DNA of 54,309 bases from DATJFQ01 sp035495555 (lineage in GTDB: Bacteria; Acidobacteriota; Vicinamibacteria; Vicinamibacterales; 2-12-FULL-66-21). The stretch is from assembly GCA_035495555.1 (NCBI GenBank), contig DATJFQ010000006.1:1-54309 (forward strand), in the 5' to 3' direction. The position numbers and the translations under genes were made by a program. Of this stretch, positions 24,923-32,291 are shown piece by piece; position 1 is the first letter of the stretch, and each line of letters starts with the position of its first letter. The notes beneath the pieces were generated by a model. The model was not told the origin of the DNA, ran no database searches, and was given only the letters and a program-made list of their open reading frames with translations.

Positions 24923-26295
24923 GCGACGGGACCGCCCGCACCGCGCTCTACGAAGATCTGCTTCGCCGCATCGCGTCGGGCACGCGGGCCGCGCAGTTGT
25001 ACGCCCCCGATCACCCGCTCGTCACGCGCAACACCGATGGGCTCGTCGACGTGCTGCGGCAGCTGCACGAACAACTGCCTTCGCTCGCCGTCGGCATCGT
25101 CGGCGAAGACTTCGTCGTGGCCGACACTCCGATGCCGAAAGTCAGCGGCAGCATGACCGATCTGATCAGACGCCTGAAGGCCGGTTCGGTCGAGCGCATC
25201 GGCTTCGAGCGCGGCGTCACGTCGGCGGAGCTCGTCGCGCTGATGCAGGGGCTGGCGAAGCTGGCACCAGGAACGGACGCCGAGCGCACGCTCTCGAGCA
25301 CCCACGTGCGTGTCGGACGGCTCAAGGCGGAGGAGGACCGCGACGGCATCAACAGCGACATGGCCGCCATACGGCAGCTGTATTCGAGCGCCGTGGCCGC
25401 CGCGGAAGTCGCATGGGAGAGCGCCGCGACCGAAGGCACACCCGACACGCCGGCCGCCCTCAACACGGTCGAGGGGCTGGCCGACGCGGTCACGCAGAAC
25501 CGCACCGCGCTCGTCGCGCTGACCGCGATGCGCAACTACGACGACTACACGTTCACGCACATGGTCAACGTCTGCATCCTGACGATGGGGCAGGCGCGCG
25601 CGCTCGGGATCGAAGGACGGCTGCTGCGGGAATTCGGGCTGTCCGCGCTGATGCACGACATCGGAAAGGTGCGGACTCCCAAGGAACTGCTCAACAAACC
25701 GGACAAGCTGAACGACGCCGAGTTCGCCATCATGCGGCAGCACACCGTGAACGGCGCGGAGATCCTGCGTCGTACCCCGGAGATGCCGATCCTCGCCCCC
25801 GTCGTCGCGTTCGAACACCACCTGCGGGTCGACGGCAGCGGATATCCAGCGGGGGTGTCGCGTGCGTCGCTGAACCTGGCAACGACGCTGTGCAGCATCT
25901 CGGACGTGTACGACGCGATGCGCTCGCAGCGCGCGTATCAATCCGCGCATCCCACGGATCGCATCCTTGCCGTGCTGCAGCGCAACGACGGATCGCAGTT
26001 CGACCAGCATCTGGTGCGCCGATTCGTGCAATTGCTGGGCATCTACCCGCCGGGAAATCTCGTGCGGCTCAACACGGGCGAGATCGCGGTCGTGTTGCAC
26101 GTACACGCGCCCGATCCGTACCGGCCGCGCGTCCGCATCGTCTTCGACGCGAAAGGCCAGCGACTCGATTTGCCCTCGGACCGCAACCTGTGGGAACCGG
26201 TCGACGGCGATTGGAACCGGCTCGACAGCGTCGTCGCGCCACTCGACCCGGCGGATTACAACATCGACCCGCTGCCGTTCCTCGACAACAAATGA
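24919..26295 (+). CDS. HD-GYP domain cyclic-di-GMP phosphodiesterase-like protein
   Basis: The 458-residue protein has an N-terminal module (about residues 5-150) related to that of the preceding HEAT protein and a C-terminal HD-GYP domain. The latter shows HMVNVCILTM, the metal pair in LMHDIGKVRTP, RQHTVNGAEIL, EHHLRVDGSGYP (the GYP motif) and SDVYDAMRSQRAYQ. The family hydrolyses c-di-GMP to pGpG or GMP. I chose the GTG at 24919 because it overlaps the upstream stop and has GAGG about six bases before it. The shared N-terminal module suggests that both proteins respond to the same cue or interact. Confidence 0.93.
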   Translation: MSDGTARTALYEDLLRRIASGTRAAQLYAPDHPLVTRNTDGLVDVLRQLHEQLPSLAVGIVGEDFVVADTPMPKVSGSMTDLIRRLKAGSVERIGFERGVTSAELVALMQGLAKLAPGTDAERTLSSTHVRVGRLKAEEDRDGINSDMAAIRQLYSSAVAAAEVAWESAATEGTPDTPAALNTVEGLADAVTQNRTALVALTAMRNYDDYTFTHMVNVCILTMGQARALGIEGRLLREFGLSALMHDIGKVRTPKELLNKPDKLNDAEFAIMRQHTVNGAEILRRTPEMPILAPVVAFEHHLRVDGSGYPAGVSRASLNLATTLCSISDVYDAMRSQRAYQSAHPTDRILAVLQRNDGSQFDQHLVRRFVQLLGIYPPGNLVRLNTGEIAVVLHVHAPDPYRPRVRIVFDAKGQRLDLPSDRNLWEPVDGDWNRLDSVVAPLDPADYNIDPLPFLDNK

Positions 26296-26305
26296 TGCGC
26301 CGGCC

Positions 26306-26764
26306 GTGCAGGTGAGCGAAGCGTTCCGAACCGTGCTGGTGGCTTTCGGCGCGCTCGCTGCCGGCTTCACCTGGCTCAGTGCGCGCACGGCTTCGATTCC
26401 GACCGCATCGCCGCAGCGTCTGGTCGCGGAACTGCGGCTGGCGCAGATCGCCGCGCTGCTCCTCACACTCATCGCCGGCGCCTATGTCGGCCTCGCGGTC
26501 GTGCGCGAGAACGAACCCGGCGTCGGCCTCGACATCGCGCTCGCGGTCGGCTTCATGGTGGTCGCCGCATGGACGATGATGCGAGACCCGCGGCAGGCGC
26601 TCACGATGCTGGCGCTCGCGTTTGCCGCGCATGCGCTCGTCGACATCGCACATCGACCCGGTCTCCTTCCGGATGCGCTCGCGCCGCGCTGGTACGCCAT
26701 CGGCTGCGCGATATACGATGCATATATCGGCGCGCTGTGTTACTTCCCTCTTCTTCGACGGTGA
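26306..26764 (+). CDS. Small integral membrane protein of unknown function
   Basis: The roughly 152-residue protein is almost entirely hydrophobic, with about four membrane helices (for example TVLVAFGALAAGFTWLSA, IAALLLTLIAGAYVGLAVV and DIALAVGFMVVAAWTMM). No ATG fits; GTG codons at 26306 or 26312 are the likely starts. It follows the HD-GYP gene by about 10 bp and ends four bases before the PafA-like gene, so it is probably co-transcribed. I do not recognise the family. Confidence 0.7.
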   Translation: MQVSEAFRTVLVAFGALAAGFTWLSARTASIPTASPQRLVAELRLAQIAALLLTLIAGAYVGLAVVRENEPGVGLDIALAVGFMVVAAWTMMRDPRQALTMLALAFAAHALVDIAHRPGLLPDALAPRWYAIGCAIYDAYIGALCYFPLLRR

Positions 26765-26768
26765 TGAC

Positions 26769-28436
26769 ATGAAACGAATCGTATCGATCGCAGCCGCGAT
26801 CACCGCGGTGACGCTCGGGGCGTCGCCCCATCCGGCAGCGCAGGCGGCGCGGGGACCGCGCGCGCAGGAAGCAAACCCGAAACTCGTGGTGCTCATCGCC
26901 GTGGATCAGATGCGCGGCGATTACCCGGTCCGCTACGCGTCGCTGATGAGCAAGGGTATCAAGCGGCTGACGACCGAAGGGGCGTGGTTCAAGGAGGCCG
27001 CTTACCCGTACCTCAACACGTACACCTGCGTCGGGCACAACACGATCGGCACCGGCACACTGCCGTATCAGCACGGCATGATGCAGAACGTCTGGTTCGA
27101 CCGGCAGACGCAGAAGACGGTCACGTGCACCTCGGACGCGACCGTCACGGACATCACGACGACCGGTCCGGCCACGGGTGTGGGCGACAGCGCCGTGCGC
27201 AACATGCAGCCAGCTCTCGCCGACGTCATGCGGCGGGACCTGCACTCCCGCGTGGTCACGATGTCGATGAAAGCGCGCGCGGCGATCGGGCTGGCGGGCC
27301 ACGGCGGCGATGCTGTCATCTGGCTGGACGAACGCGGGGCACTCGAAACGTCCTCCGCATTTGGATCCGTGATGCCGGCGTGGGCCATGGCGTTCGCGAA
27401 GGCAAATCCGTCCTCCGGCTACAGCGACAAGGTGTGGGAACCGATGTTCCCGCCGGACCGGTACCAGTACACCGATACGCCGCCTGGAGAGAAGCCGGGG
27501 AACGGCTGGTCGGCGCCGTTCCCGCACGCGCTCGGAAATTCGGCCGACAGGAGTTTCTTCGCCCACTTCGAAGGCTCTCCGTTCGGAGACGAGTATCTCG
27601 AGCAGATGGCGGAGTACGCGGTCGATCAAATGAAACTCGGTCAGCAGGACACGACCGACGTTCTCGGCATCAGCTTCTCGTCGCTCGACGTGGTCGGCCA
27701 CACGTTCGGGCCCCGCAGCCACGAGGTGCAGGATCTCCTCGCGCATCTGGACATCACCATCGGAAAGCTGCTCGATCATCTCGACACGACGGTCGGCAAA
27801 GGCAATTACGTGCTGGGGCTGAGCGCCGATCACGGTGTCGCGGACGTCCCGGAGCAGGTCGAAGGCGGCCTGCGCGTGATGCCGCCCACGGTGACCGCCG
27901 CCATCGAAACCGCGCTCAAGCCGTTGCTTGGCGACGGTCCGTTCGTCGATTCGAATCTCGGCAACGATCTGTATTTCAAGCCCGGGGTGTACGAGAAGGT
28001 GTCGGCGAATCCGCGCGCGCTCGCGGCCATTCGCACGGCGGTCCTCGGCGTCCCCGGCATGGCGCGTGTGATCACGAAGTCCGAGGTGGAACAACCGGGC
28101 ACGCGAACGTCCAAGGATGCGATCCTCCGCGCGGCGGCGCTCAGCTACTACCCGGGACGGAGCGGCGATCTGATGCTGGTCACGAAACCAAACGTCATCT
28201 ACGGCACCACGACGACGACGCACGGTTCGCCGTACTATTACGATCAGCACGTGCCCGTCATCCTCTTCGGGCACGGCATCAAGGCCGTCGCGAGCACGGC
28301 GTCCGCGACGCCAGCGGACCTTGCGGCAACGATCGCGCCGATCGTCGGCGTGAAGCTGCCGTCGCCTGACGGACGCGTGCTGACAGCCGCGCTCAGCGCG
28401 GTGCCCGCGCGGAACGCTGGAAAATCGCGCAACTGA
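26769..28436 (+). CDS. Secreted alkaline phosphatase, PafA-like
   Basis: The 555-residue protein has a signal peptide (about residues 1-27) and belongs to the alkaline phosphatase superfamily, PafA/nucleotide pyrophosphatase branch. Metal and active-site signatures are VDQMRGDY (Asp about 46), the threonine nucleophile in NTYTCVGHNT (Thr about 86), FSSLDVVGHTFGP and GLSADHGVADVP. The family releases phosphate from a wide range of phosphomonoesters in the periplasm. The start at 26769 places the signal peptide at the N-terminus; the longer frame runs through the upstream membrane gene. Confidence 0.92.
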   Translation: MKRIVSIAAAITAVTLGASPHPAAQAARGPRAQEANPKLVVLIAVDQMRGDYPVRYASLMSKGIKRLTTEGAWFKEAAYPYLNTYTCVGHNTIGTGTLPYQHGMMQNVWFDRQTQKTVTCTSDATVTDITTTGPATGVGDSAVRNMQPALADVMRRDLHSRVVTMSMKARAAIGLAGHGGDAVIWLDERGALETSSAFGSVMPAWAMAFAKANPSSGYSDKVWEPMFPPDRYQYTDTPPGEKPGNGWSAPFPHALGNSADRSFFAHFEGSPFGDEYLEQMAEYAVDQMKLGQQDTTDVLGISFSSLDVVGHTFGPRSHEVQDLLAHLDITIGKLLDHLDTTVGKGNYVLGLSADHGVADVPEQVEGGLRVMPPTVTAAIETALKPLLGDGPFVDSNLGNDLYFKPGVYEKVSANPRALAAIRTAVLGVPGMARVITKSEVEQPGTRTSKDAILRAAALSYYPGRSGDLMLVTKPNVIYGTTTTTHGSPYYYDQHVPVILFGHGIKAVASTASATPADLAATIAPIVGVKLPSPDGRVLTAALSAVPARNAGKSRN

Positions 28437-28507
28437 GGCGGACCGCGGGCGACGAGGGCGCGAGTCCGGTGCGCAGGACGAGTGCGACGTCAATCGCGCG
28501 AGAGACA

Positions 28508-28834
28508 ATGTCCGACGCTGATCTGTTCCGGCGGCGTGTCGTCGCGATCGTCCGGCGCATCCCGGCGGGACGGGTGGCGACCTACGGGGATGTTGCGGCG
28601 CTCGCCGGGTATCCGCGGGCCGCGCGCGCGGTCGGCAACGTCATGAAGGGCTGCAGGACGCCAGGTGTGCCGTGTCATCGTGTCGTGGGCGCCGGCGGGC
28701 TCGTGGGCGGCTATGGCGGCAACGAAGCGCTCAAACGGGCGCTGCTGCGGGCGGAAGGTATCCTCGCCGGCCCCAGGCGCATCAGCAACTTCGCCGAACG
28801 GCGCTGGAAAACTCGCGGGCTGTCCCCAACGTAA
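28508..28834 (+). CDS. Single-domain MGMT-family DNA alkyltransferase
   Basis: The 108-residue protein is only the C-terminal DNA-binding/alkyl-acceptor domain of O6-alkylguanine-DNA alkyltransferases. It has the winged-helix segment AGRVATYGDVAALAG, the arginine-finger region AARAVGNVMKG and the active-site motif PCHRVV with its cysteine (about residue 56). Small alkyltransferase-like proteins usually have Trp in place of this Cys, so this one could be catalytic despite its size. The ATG at 28508 gives the normal domain boundary. It follows the phosphatase gene by about 70 bp. Confidence 0.9.
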   Translation: MSDADLFRRRVVAIVRRIPAGRVATYGDVAALAGYPRAARAVGNVMKGCRTPGVPCHRVVGAGGLVGGYGGNEALKRALLRAEGILAGPRRISNFAERRWKTRGLSPT

Positions 28835-28860
28835 AGACCTTCGGGCAACGTGGGAAGCGC

Positions 28861-29457
28861 ATGGCGACGTCTAAGGTAACAGTGCATCCGTCCGCGGTCC
28901 GGCCGGCGGAGACCGGCCGCGCCGCCGAGATGGCGCTGGTGGAGCGCTGCCGGAATGGCGAGCTCGGCGCGTTCGAAGAGGTGTACCGTGCGCACGCGGG
29001 CCGGCTGTACAGCCTGGCGTGGCGGATGGTCGGGAATCCCACCGACGCCGAGGATCTGGTGCAGGAGATCTTCCTGTCGGCGCACCGGAAACTCGACAGC
29101 TTCCGCGGCGAGGCGGCCCTCGGCACCTGGCTGTACCGGCTCGCGATGAACCAGATTCTCGATCATCTCCGGAGCCGGGCGGCGCGCGCCGGCCAACTGA
29201 CGGACGGGATCGAGGACGCGACGCTCATCGAGGACGCGATGGCGCACAAGCTCGACGCCTCTGCGATCGATCGCGTCGACCTCGAGCGGGCGATGGCGCA
29301 GCTGCCGGAAGGCTGCCGCGCCGCGTTCGTCCTGCACGACGTCGAGGGGCTGGAACACCGCGAAGTGGCCGAGGTCCTCGGCGTCGCGGAAGGCACGTCG
29401 AAGTCGCAGGTGCACAAGGCGCGGCTGCGCCTGCGCGTGCTGCTCGGAAGAAAGTAG
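28861..29457 (+). CDS. ECF-type RNA polymerase sigma factor
   Basis: The 198-residue sigma factor has region 2 (about residues 35-105: FEEVYRAHAGRLYSLAWRM, the -10-recognition helix around DAEDLVQEIFL, and GTWLYRLAMNQILDHLR). Region 4 follows (about 135-195: MAQLPEGCRAAFVLHDVEGL and the helix-turn-helix HREVAEVLGVAEGTSKSQVH). Regions 1 and 3 are absent, as in ECF factors. The ATG at 28861 has GGGA about five bases upstream. The putative anti-sigma gene follows after a gap filled by heptamer repeats, so both should be on one transcript. Confidence 0.95.
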   Translation: MATSKVTVHPSAVRPAETGRAAEMALVERCRNGELGAFEEVYRAHAGRLYSLAWRMVGNPTDAEDLVQEIFLSAHRKLDSFRGEAALGTWLYRLAMNQILDHLRSRAARAGQLTDGIEDATLIEDAMAHKLDASAIDRVDLERAMAQLPEGCRAAFVLHDVEGLEHREVAEVLGVAEGTSKSQVHKARLRLRVLLGRK

Positions 29458-29603
29458 CCAGTTGCCAGTTGCCAGTTGCCAGTCGCCAGTCGCCAGTCGC
29501 CAGTCGCCAGTGGCGCAACTGGAAGCTGACTCGCAACTCGAGACTGGGAACTGGAGACTGGGAACTGGAAACTGGAAACTGGAAACTGGGAACTGGCAAC
29601 TGT
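29458..29603. repeat. Facing heptamer arrays (CCAGTYG x8 / RRACTGG x8-9) between sigma and anti-sigma genes
   Basis: Eight uninterrupted CCAGTTG, CCAGTCG or CCAGTGG units start at the base after the sigma-factor stop (29458-29513). After a 27-bp centre, nine units of the inverse form (AGACTGG, GAACTGG, AAACTGG) run from 29541 to 29603, ending one base before the anti-sigma ATG at 29605. The two arrays are mutually complementary at CCAGT/ACTGG and would form a long, slippable hairpin in the mRNA. Confidence 0.95.
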
Positions 29604-29604
29604 T

Positions 29605-30345
29605 ATGGCCTGTTCGCAATATCTGACATCGATTCAGGAGTACGTCGACGGGACGCTCGGCGCCATTCGCCGCGCGGAACTCGAGCAGCATCTTGCCGGG
29701 TGCGACGAGTGCCGCGCGTTTGCAGCGGATCTCGCACGCATTCGCGACCGCGCGTCCGCGCTCCGCGCCGTCCCGCTGCCTGACGGGCTGTGGCTCCAGA
29801 TTGCAGGCCGCCTGCGCCAGGAAGGCCGCGTGCGTGACATGGCGCCCGTGAAACGCCGCGTCCCCGTCGCGGCGTGGGCGGCCATGGCTGCCGGCTTGAT
29901 CATCGCAATCGGCGGGTCCCTCGTCGTGCTGCGCTCCGGGGTGCGCCAGGCGCCTGCCGCCGTCACGACGAGCGCTGCGTTGCCGCCGGCCGCGGGCAAC
30001 GCGCCCGACACCAAATCCGTCGAAGACGTACAGAACGAGCTGGCGTCTGCGCAAACGCAATACCAGACGGCAATCGCGCACCTGGAGCAGATCGCGAAGG
30101 CCAATCAGTCGGCGCTGGATCCGCAGACGGCCCGCACGCTGCAGAAGAACCTCGCGATCACGGATATGGCGATCGCGGACAGTTCGGCAGCGGTGCACGC
30201 CGAGCCCACGAGCGTGGCCGCGCGCGAGGCGCTGTTCGATGCGCTCAAGCAGAAGGTCTCGCTGCTGCAGGACACGATCTCGCTCATCAACGAGATGCGC
30301 AAGGGCAACAACGTCGGGGCCGCGCAAGTACTGAACAAGAGCTGA
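29605..30345 (+). CDS. Anti-sigma factor with zinc-finger (zf-HC2) domain
   Basis: The 246-residue membrane protein starts with a short anti-sigma domain carrying the HxxxCxxC zinc motif in QHLAGCDEC (His29, Cys33, Cys36). A single transmembrane helix follows (about residues 92-112, AAMAAGLIIAIGGSLVVL). The periplasmic part is Ala/Gln-rich and probably coiled-coil (about 135-240). Zinc-binding anti-sigma proteins hold the cognate ECF sigma factor at the membrane. It lies directly downstream of the sigma gene. No Shine-Dalgarno is visible: the sequence before the ATG is the last heptamer of the inverted array. Confidence 0.88.
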   Translation: MACSQYLTSIQEYVDGTLGAIRRAELEQHLAGCDECRAFAADLARIRDRASALRAVPLPDGLWLQIAGRLRQEGRVRDMAPVKRRVPVAAWAAMAAGLIIAIGGSLVVLRSGVRQAPAAVTTSAALPPAAGNAPDTKSVEDVQNELASAQTQYQTAIAHLEQIAKANQSALDPQTARTLQKNLAITDMAIADSSAAVHAEPTSVAAREALFDALKQKVSLLQDTISLINEMRKGNNVGAAQVLNKS

Positions 30346-30346
30346 C

Positions 30347-30367
30347 GTCGGAAGTCAGAAGTCGGAA
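30347..30367. repeat. Three GTCRGAA heptamers
   Basis: GTCGGAA, GTCAGAA and GTCGGAA occur in tandem directly after the anti-sigma stop codon. This is the shortest heptamer array in the window. Confidence 0.7.
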
Positions 30368-30384
30368 AGTCGCAGAGGAAACAC

Positions 30385-31428
30385 ATGCTGAGAGCGGTGC
30401 GGTTCGTGGTGACGGCGGCGGCGATCGGAGCGGTGGCGGCGCCGGCGTGGGCGCAGGTGTATCCGGAGCGGCTCGTCAGTCATTCGCAGCGGGCTCGCGA
30501 GAGCTACCGCCAGCGCGATCGAAGCGACAACCGCGCGCAGGCCGTCGACAAGTTCAGCCGGACCGTGCGGATCGGATCCGACGGCACGCTCGAAGTCTCG
30601 AACATCGCCGGCACCATCATCGTCAGCCGCGGCTCGGGGGCCGAAGCGAAGATCGACGTCGTCCGGACCGCGCGCGGGCGAGACGACGCCGATGCGAAGG
30701 AACAACTGTCGCTCACCCGCGTCGACATCAACGAGGGCAACGGACGCGCGGAAGTCCGCGAGCGGTATCCGGAGCGCGGCTCGGGCGATCGGCGCAACTG
30801 GAGCATCACCACCGAGTTCACGATCTCGGCTCCGGGCGGCACGCACGTGATTCTCAAGTCCGTCAGCGGCGACCTGAAGGTCACCGGGATCACCGGCGAC
30901 GTGTCGGCCGAGACCGTCAGCGGCAACGTGCAGGTCTCGTCCGGCGGCCGAATCACCACCGCGAAATCGATCTCCGGCAACGTCGATGTTTCGGATACGA
31001 AGTTCGACGGCTCCCTCGAAGCCACCAGCGTCAGCGGCGACGTCCGTCTGCAGCACGTCAGCGCGCGGCGGATTTCGATTGGCAGCGTGAGCGGCAACGT
31101 CCGTCTCGAAGACGTGCAGAGCGATCGGGTCGATGCACACACGACCAGCGGCAACGCGAGCTTCTCCGGCACGCTGGCGTCCAACGGCCGCTACGAGCTG
31201 AAGTCGTTCTCCGGCGAAGTGCGGCTGGAGCTCTCCGGCAACACGGGCTTCGAACTCGAAGCCAGCTCGTTCTCGGGCGACGTGCACTCCGATTTCCCCA
31301 TCACCACCCACGGCAGCAGCGACGAACGCCGCGGCCGCCGCCGGTCGCTGAGCGGCACCTATGGCGACGGCAGCGCCGTCCTCAACATCAGCACCTTCAG
31401 CGGGTCTGTAGTGATCTCTAAACGCTGA
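30385..31428 (+). CDS. Exported DUF4097-like beta-helix protein
   Basis: The 347-residue protein has a signal peptide (about residues 1-23, ending in AAPAWAQ). The body consists of repeated short strands with the recurring pattern SVSGDLKV, TVSGNVQV, SISGNVDV, SVSGDVRL, SVSGNVRL and SFSGEVRL. This pattern is characteristic of the DUF4097 family and predicts a right-handed beta-solenoid. No catalytic residue is evident, and a surface or envelope role is likely. AGAGGA precedes the ATG by seven bases. It follows the anti-sigma factor in the same direction and could belong to its regulon. Confidence 0.88.
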   Translation: MLRAVRFVVTAAAIGAVAAPAWAQVYPERLVSHSQRARESYRQRDRSDNRAQAVDKFSRTVRIGSDGTLEVSNIAGTIIVSRGSGAEAKIDVVRTARGRDDADAKEQLSLTRVDINEGNGRAEVRERYPERGSGDRRNWSITTEFTISAPGGTHVILKSVSGDLKVTGITGDVSAETVSGNVQVSSGGRITTAKSISGNVDVSDTKFDGSLEATSVSGDVRLQHVSARRISIGSVSGNVRLEDVQSDRVDAHTTSGNASFSGTLASNGRYELKSFSGEVRLELSGNTGFELEASSFSGDVHSDFPITTHGSSDERRGRRRSLSGTYGDGSAVLNISTFSGSVVISKR

Positions 31429-31430
31429 CA

Positions 31431-31474
31431 ATTCCCAACTCCCAACTCCCAACTCCCAAGGGCGTTGGGAGTTG
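31431..31474. repeat. AACTCCC heptamer array with terminal hairpin
   Basis: AATTCCC and three AACTCCC units are followed by an inverted copy. CAACTCCCAA (31450-31459) and TTGGGAGTTG (31465-31474) form a 10-bp stem with loop GGGCG. It stands just after the DUF4097 gene and may terminate transcription, though no T-run follows. Confidence 0.88.
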
Positions 31475-31542
31475 TCTTGCTGGACCCTTTGGCATCCGCC
31501 TTGCTGCCGTCACTTTATGGTGCGCCGCAGCAGGCGCGCCGA

Positions 31543-31548
31543 TATAAT
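31543..31548 (+). promoter_or_regulatory. Possible -10 element
   Basis: A perfect TATAAT lies 127 bases before the ATG of the 31675 gene. No convincing -35 box is found at normal spacing. If used, the 5' leader would contain the two REP-like hairpins at 31590-31639. Confidence 0.35.
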
Positions 31549-31580
31549 CGAATACAGATGGGCCGGAAATACACGGTCCG

Positions 31581-31646
31581 CCTGTAGTGCAGGCCTTCGG
31601 GCCTGTCTTCAACGCGCAACGGCAGCCCTGAACGGCTGCGCGACGA
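31581..31646. repeat. REP-like element with two hairpins
   Basis: CAGGCC-TTCG-GGCCTG (31590-31605) forms a stem with a UUCG tetraloop; GCAGCC-CTGAAC-GGCTGC (31622-31639) forms a second. The paired-hairpin layout resembles REP/BIME elements. The related motif GCAGACCTGAAGGC occurs in the palindrome at 41284-41381. Confidence 0.7.
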
Positions 31647-31674
31647 AGCCGCGTGTTCAGTGGTGGAGGCGACA

Positions 31675-32160
31675 ATGAAGCAGTGGATGATCACAGGCGT
31701 GCTGACGGGAGTGCTCGCGCTCGCCGGGACCGTCCAGGCGCAGAAGCCCGCAGCGCAAAGCGACCGCGAGCCGAAGCAGCAGCCGACGACGGCCGCAGCC
31801 CCCGACGTGACCGACACGGCGATGGCGCTCGGCAGCGTCCACATTCCTCGCGAGGTCAAAGCCGACGGAAAACCGCTCCCTGCCGGAATCTATCAGGTCA
31901 GGCTCACGGCCGAAGAAGCGAAGCCCGACGCGACGGGCACCAGCGAAAAGCTGGAGCGCTGGGTCGAGTTCCTCCAGAAGGGGGACGTGAAAGGCCGGGA
32001 AGTCGTCTCGATCATTCCCCAGGCGGAGCAGAAGCTGATCCAGAAGGACACGCCGCCGCCGGCGGGCGGATCGAAAGTCCAGATGCTCAAGGGCGGCGAA
32101 TACATGCGCGTCTGGATCAACAAGGGCGGCACGTACTACCTGATTCACCTTCCGGTGTAA
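31675..32160 (+). CDS. Small exported protein of unknown function
   Basis: The 161-residue protein has a clear signal peptide (MKQWMITGVLTGVLALAGTVQAQ). A low-complexity Gln/Pro/Ala linker follows, then a compact beta-rich domain with KPLPAGIYQVRLT, WVEFLQKGDVKGREVV and YMRVWINKGGTYYLIHLPV. I do not recognise a named family. GGAGG lies seven bases before the ATG at 31675, supporting this start over one five codons earlier. It is the last gene of the rightward run and converges on rng. Confidence 0.8.
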   Translation: MKQWMITGVLTGVLALAGTVQAQKPAAQSDREPKQQPTTAAAPDVTDTAMALGSVHIPREVKADGKPLPAGIYQVRLTAEEAKPDATGTSEKLERWVEFLQKGDVKGREVVSIIPQAEQKLIQKDTPPPAGGSKVQMLKGGEYMRVWINKGGTYYLIHLPV

Positions 32161-32163
32161 GCA

Positions 32164-32284
32164 CCAGTGGCCAGTAGCCAGTTTCCAGTCGCCAGTCGTT
32201 CAACTGCCTACTGGGAACTGGCTACTGGGAACTGCCTACTGGGAACTGCCTACTGGGAACTGGCTACTGGTTATTGGCAACTGG
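32164..32284. repeat. Facing heptamer arrays (CCAGTNN x5 / NNACTGG x12)
   Basis: Five CCAGT-type units (32164-32198) face twelve inverse units (32201-32284, alternating CTACTGG/CTACTGC and GAACTGG/GAACTGC). They fill the gap between two converging genes and belong to the same unit family as the sigma/anti-sigma element at 29458. A long hairpin with several registers is possible. Confidence 0.95.
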
Positions 32285-32291
32285 CCACTTT

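Noticed and set aside
24568..28508. Two long minus-strand frames (634 and 635 codons) opposite the HEAT, HD-GYP and PafA-like genes
   Set aside because: They cross gene boundaries, have antisense-type composition and no motifs, while the plus strand encodes complete domains.
29458..32284. CRISPR arrays, suggested by regularly spaced repeats
   Set aside because: Units are 7 bp with no spacers and no cas genes are present; these are tandem or inverted short repeats.
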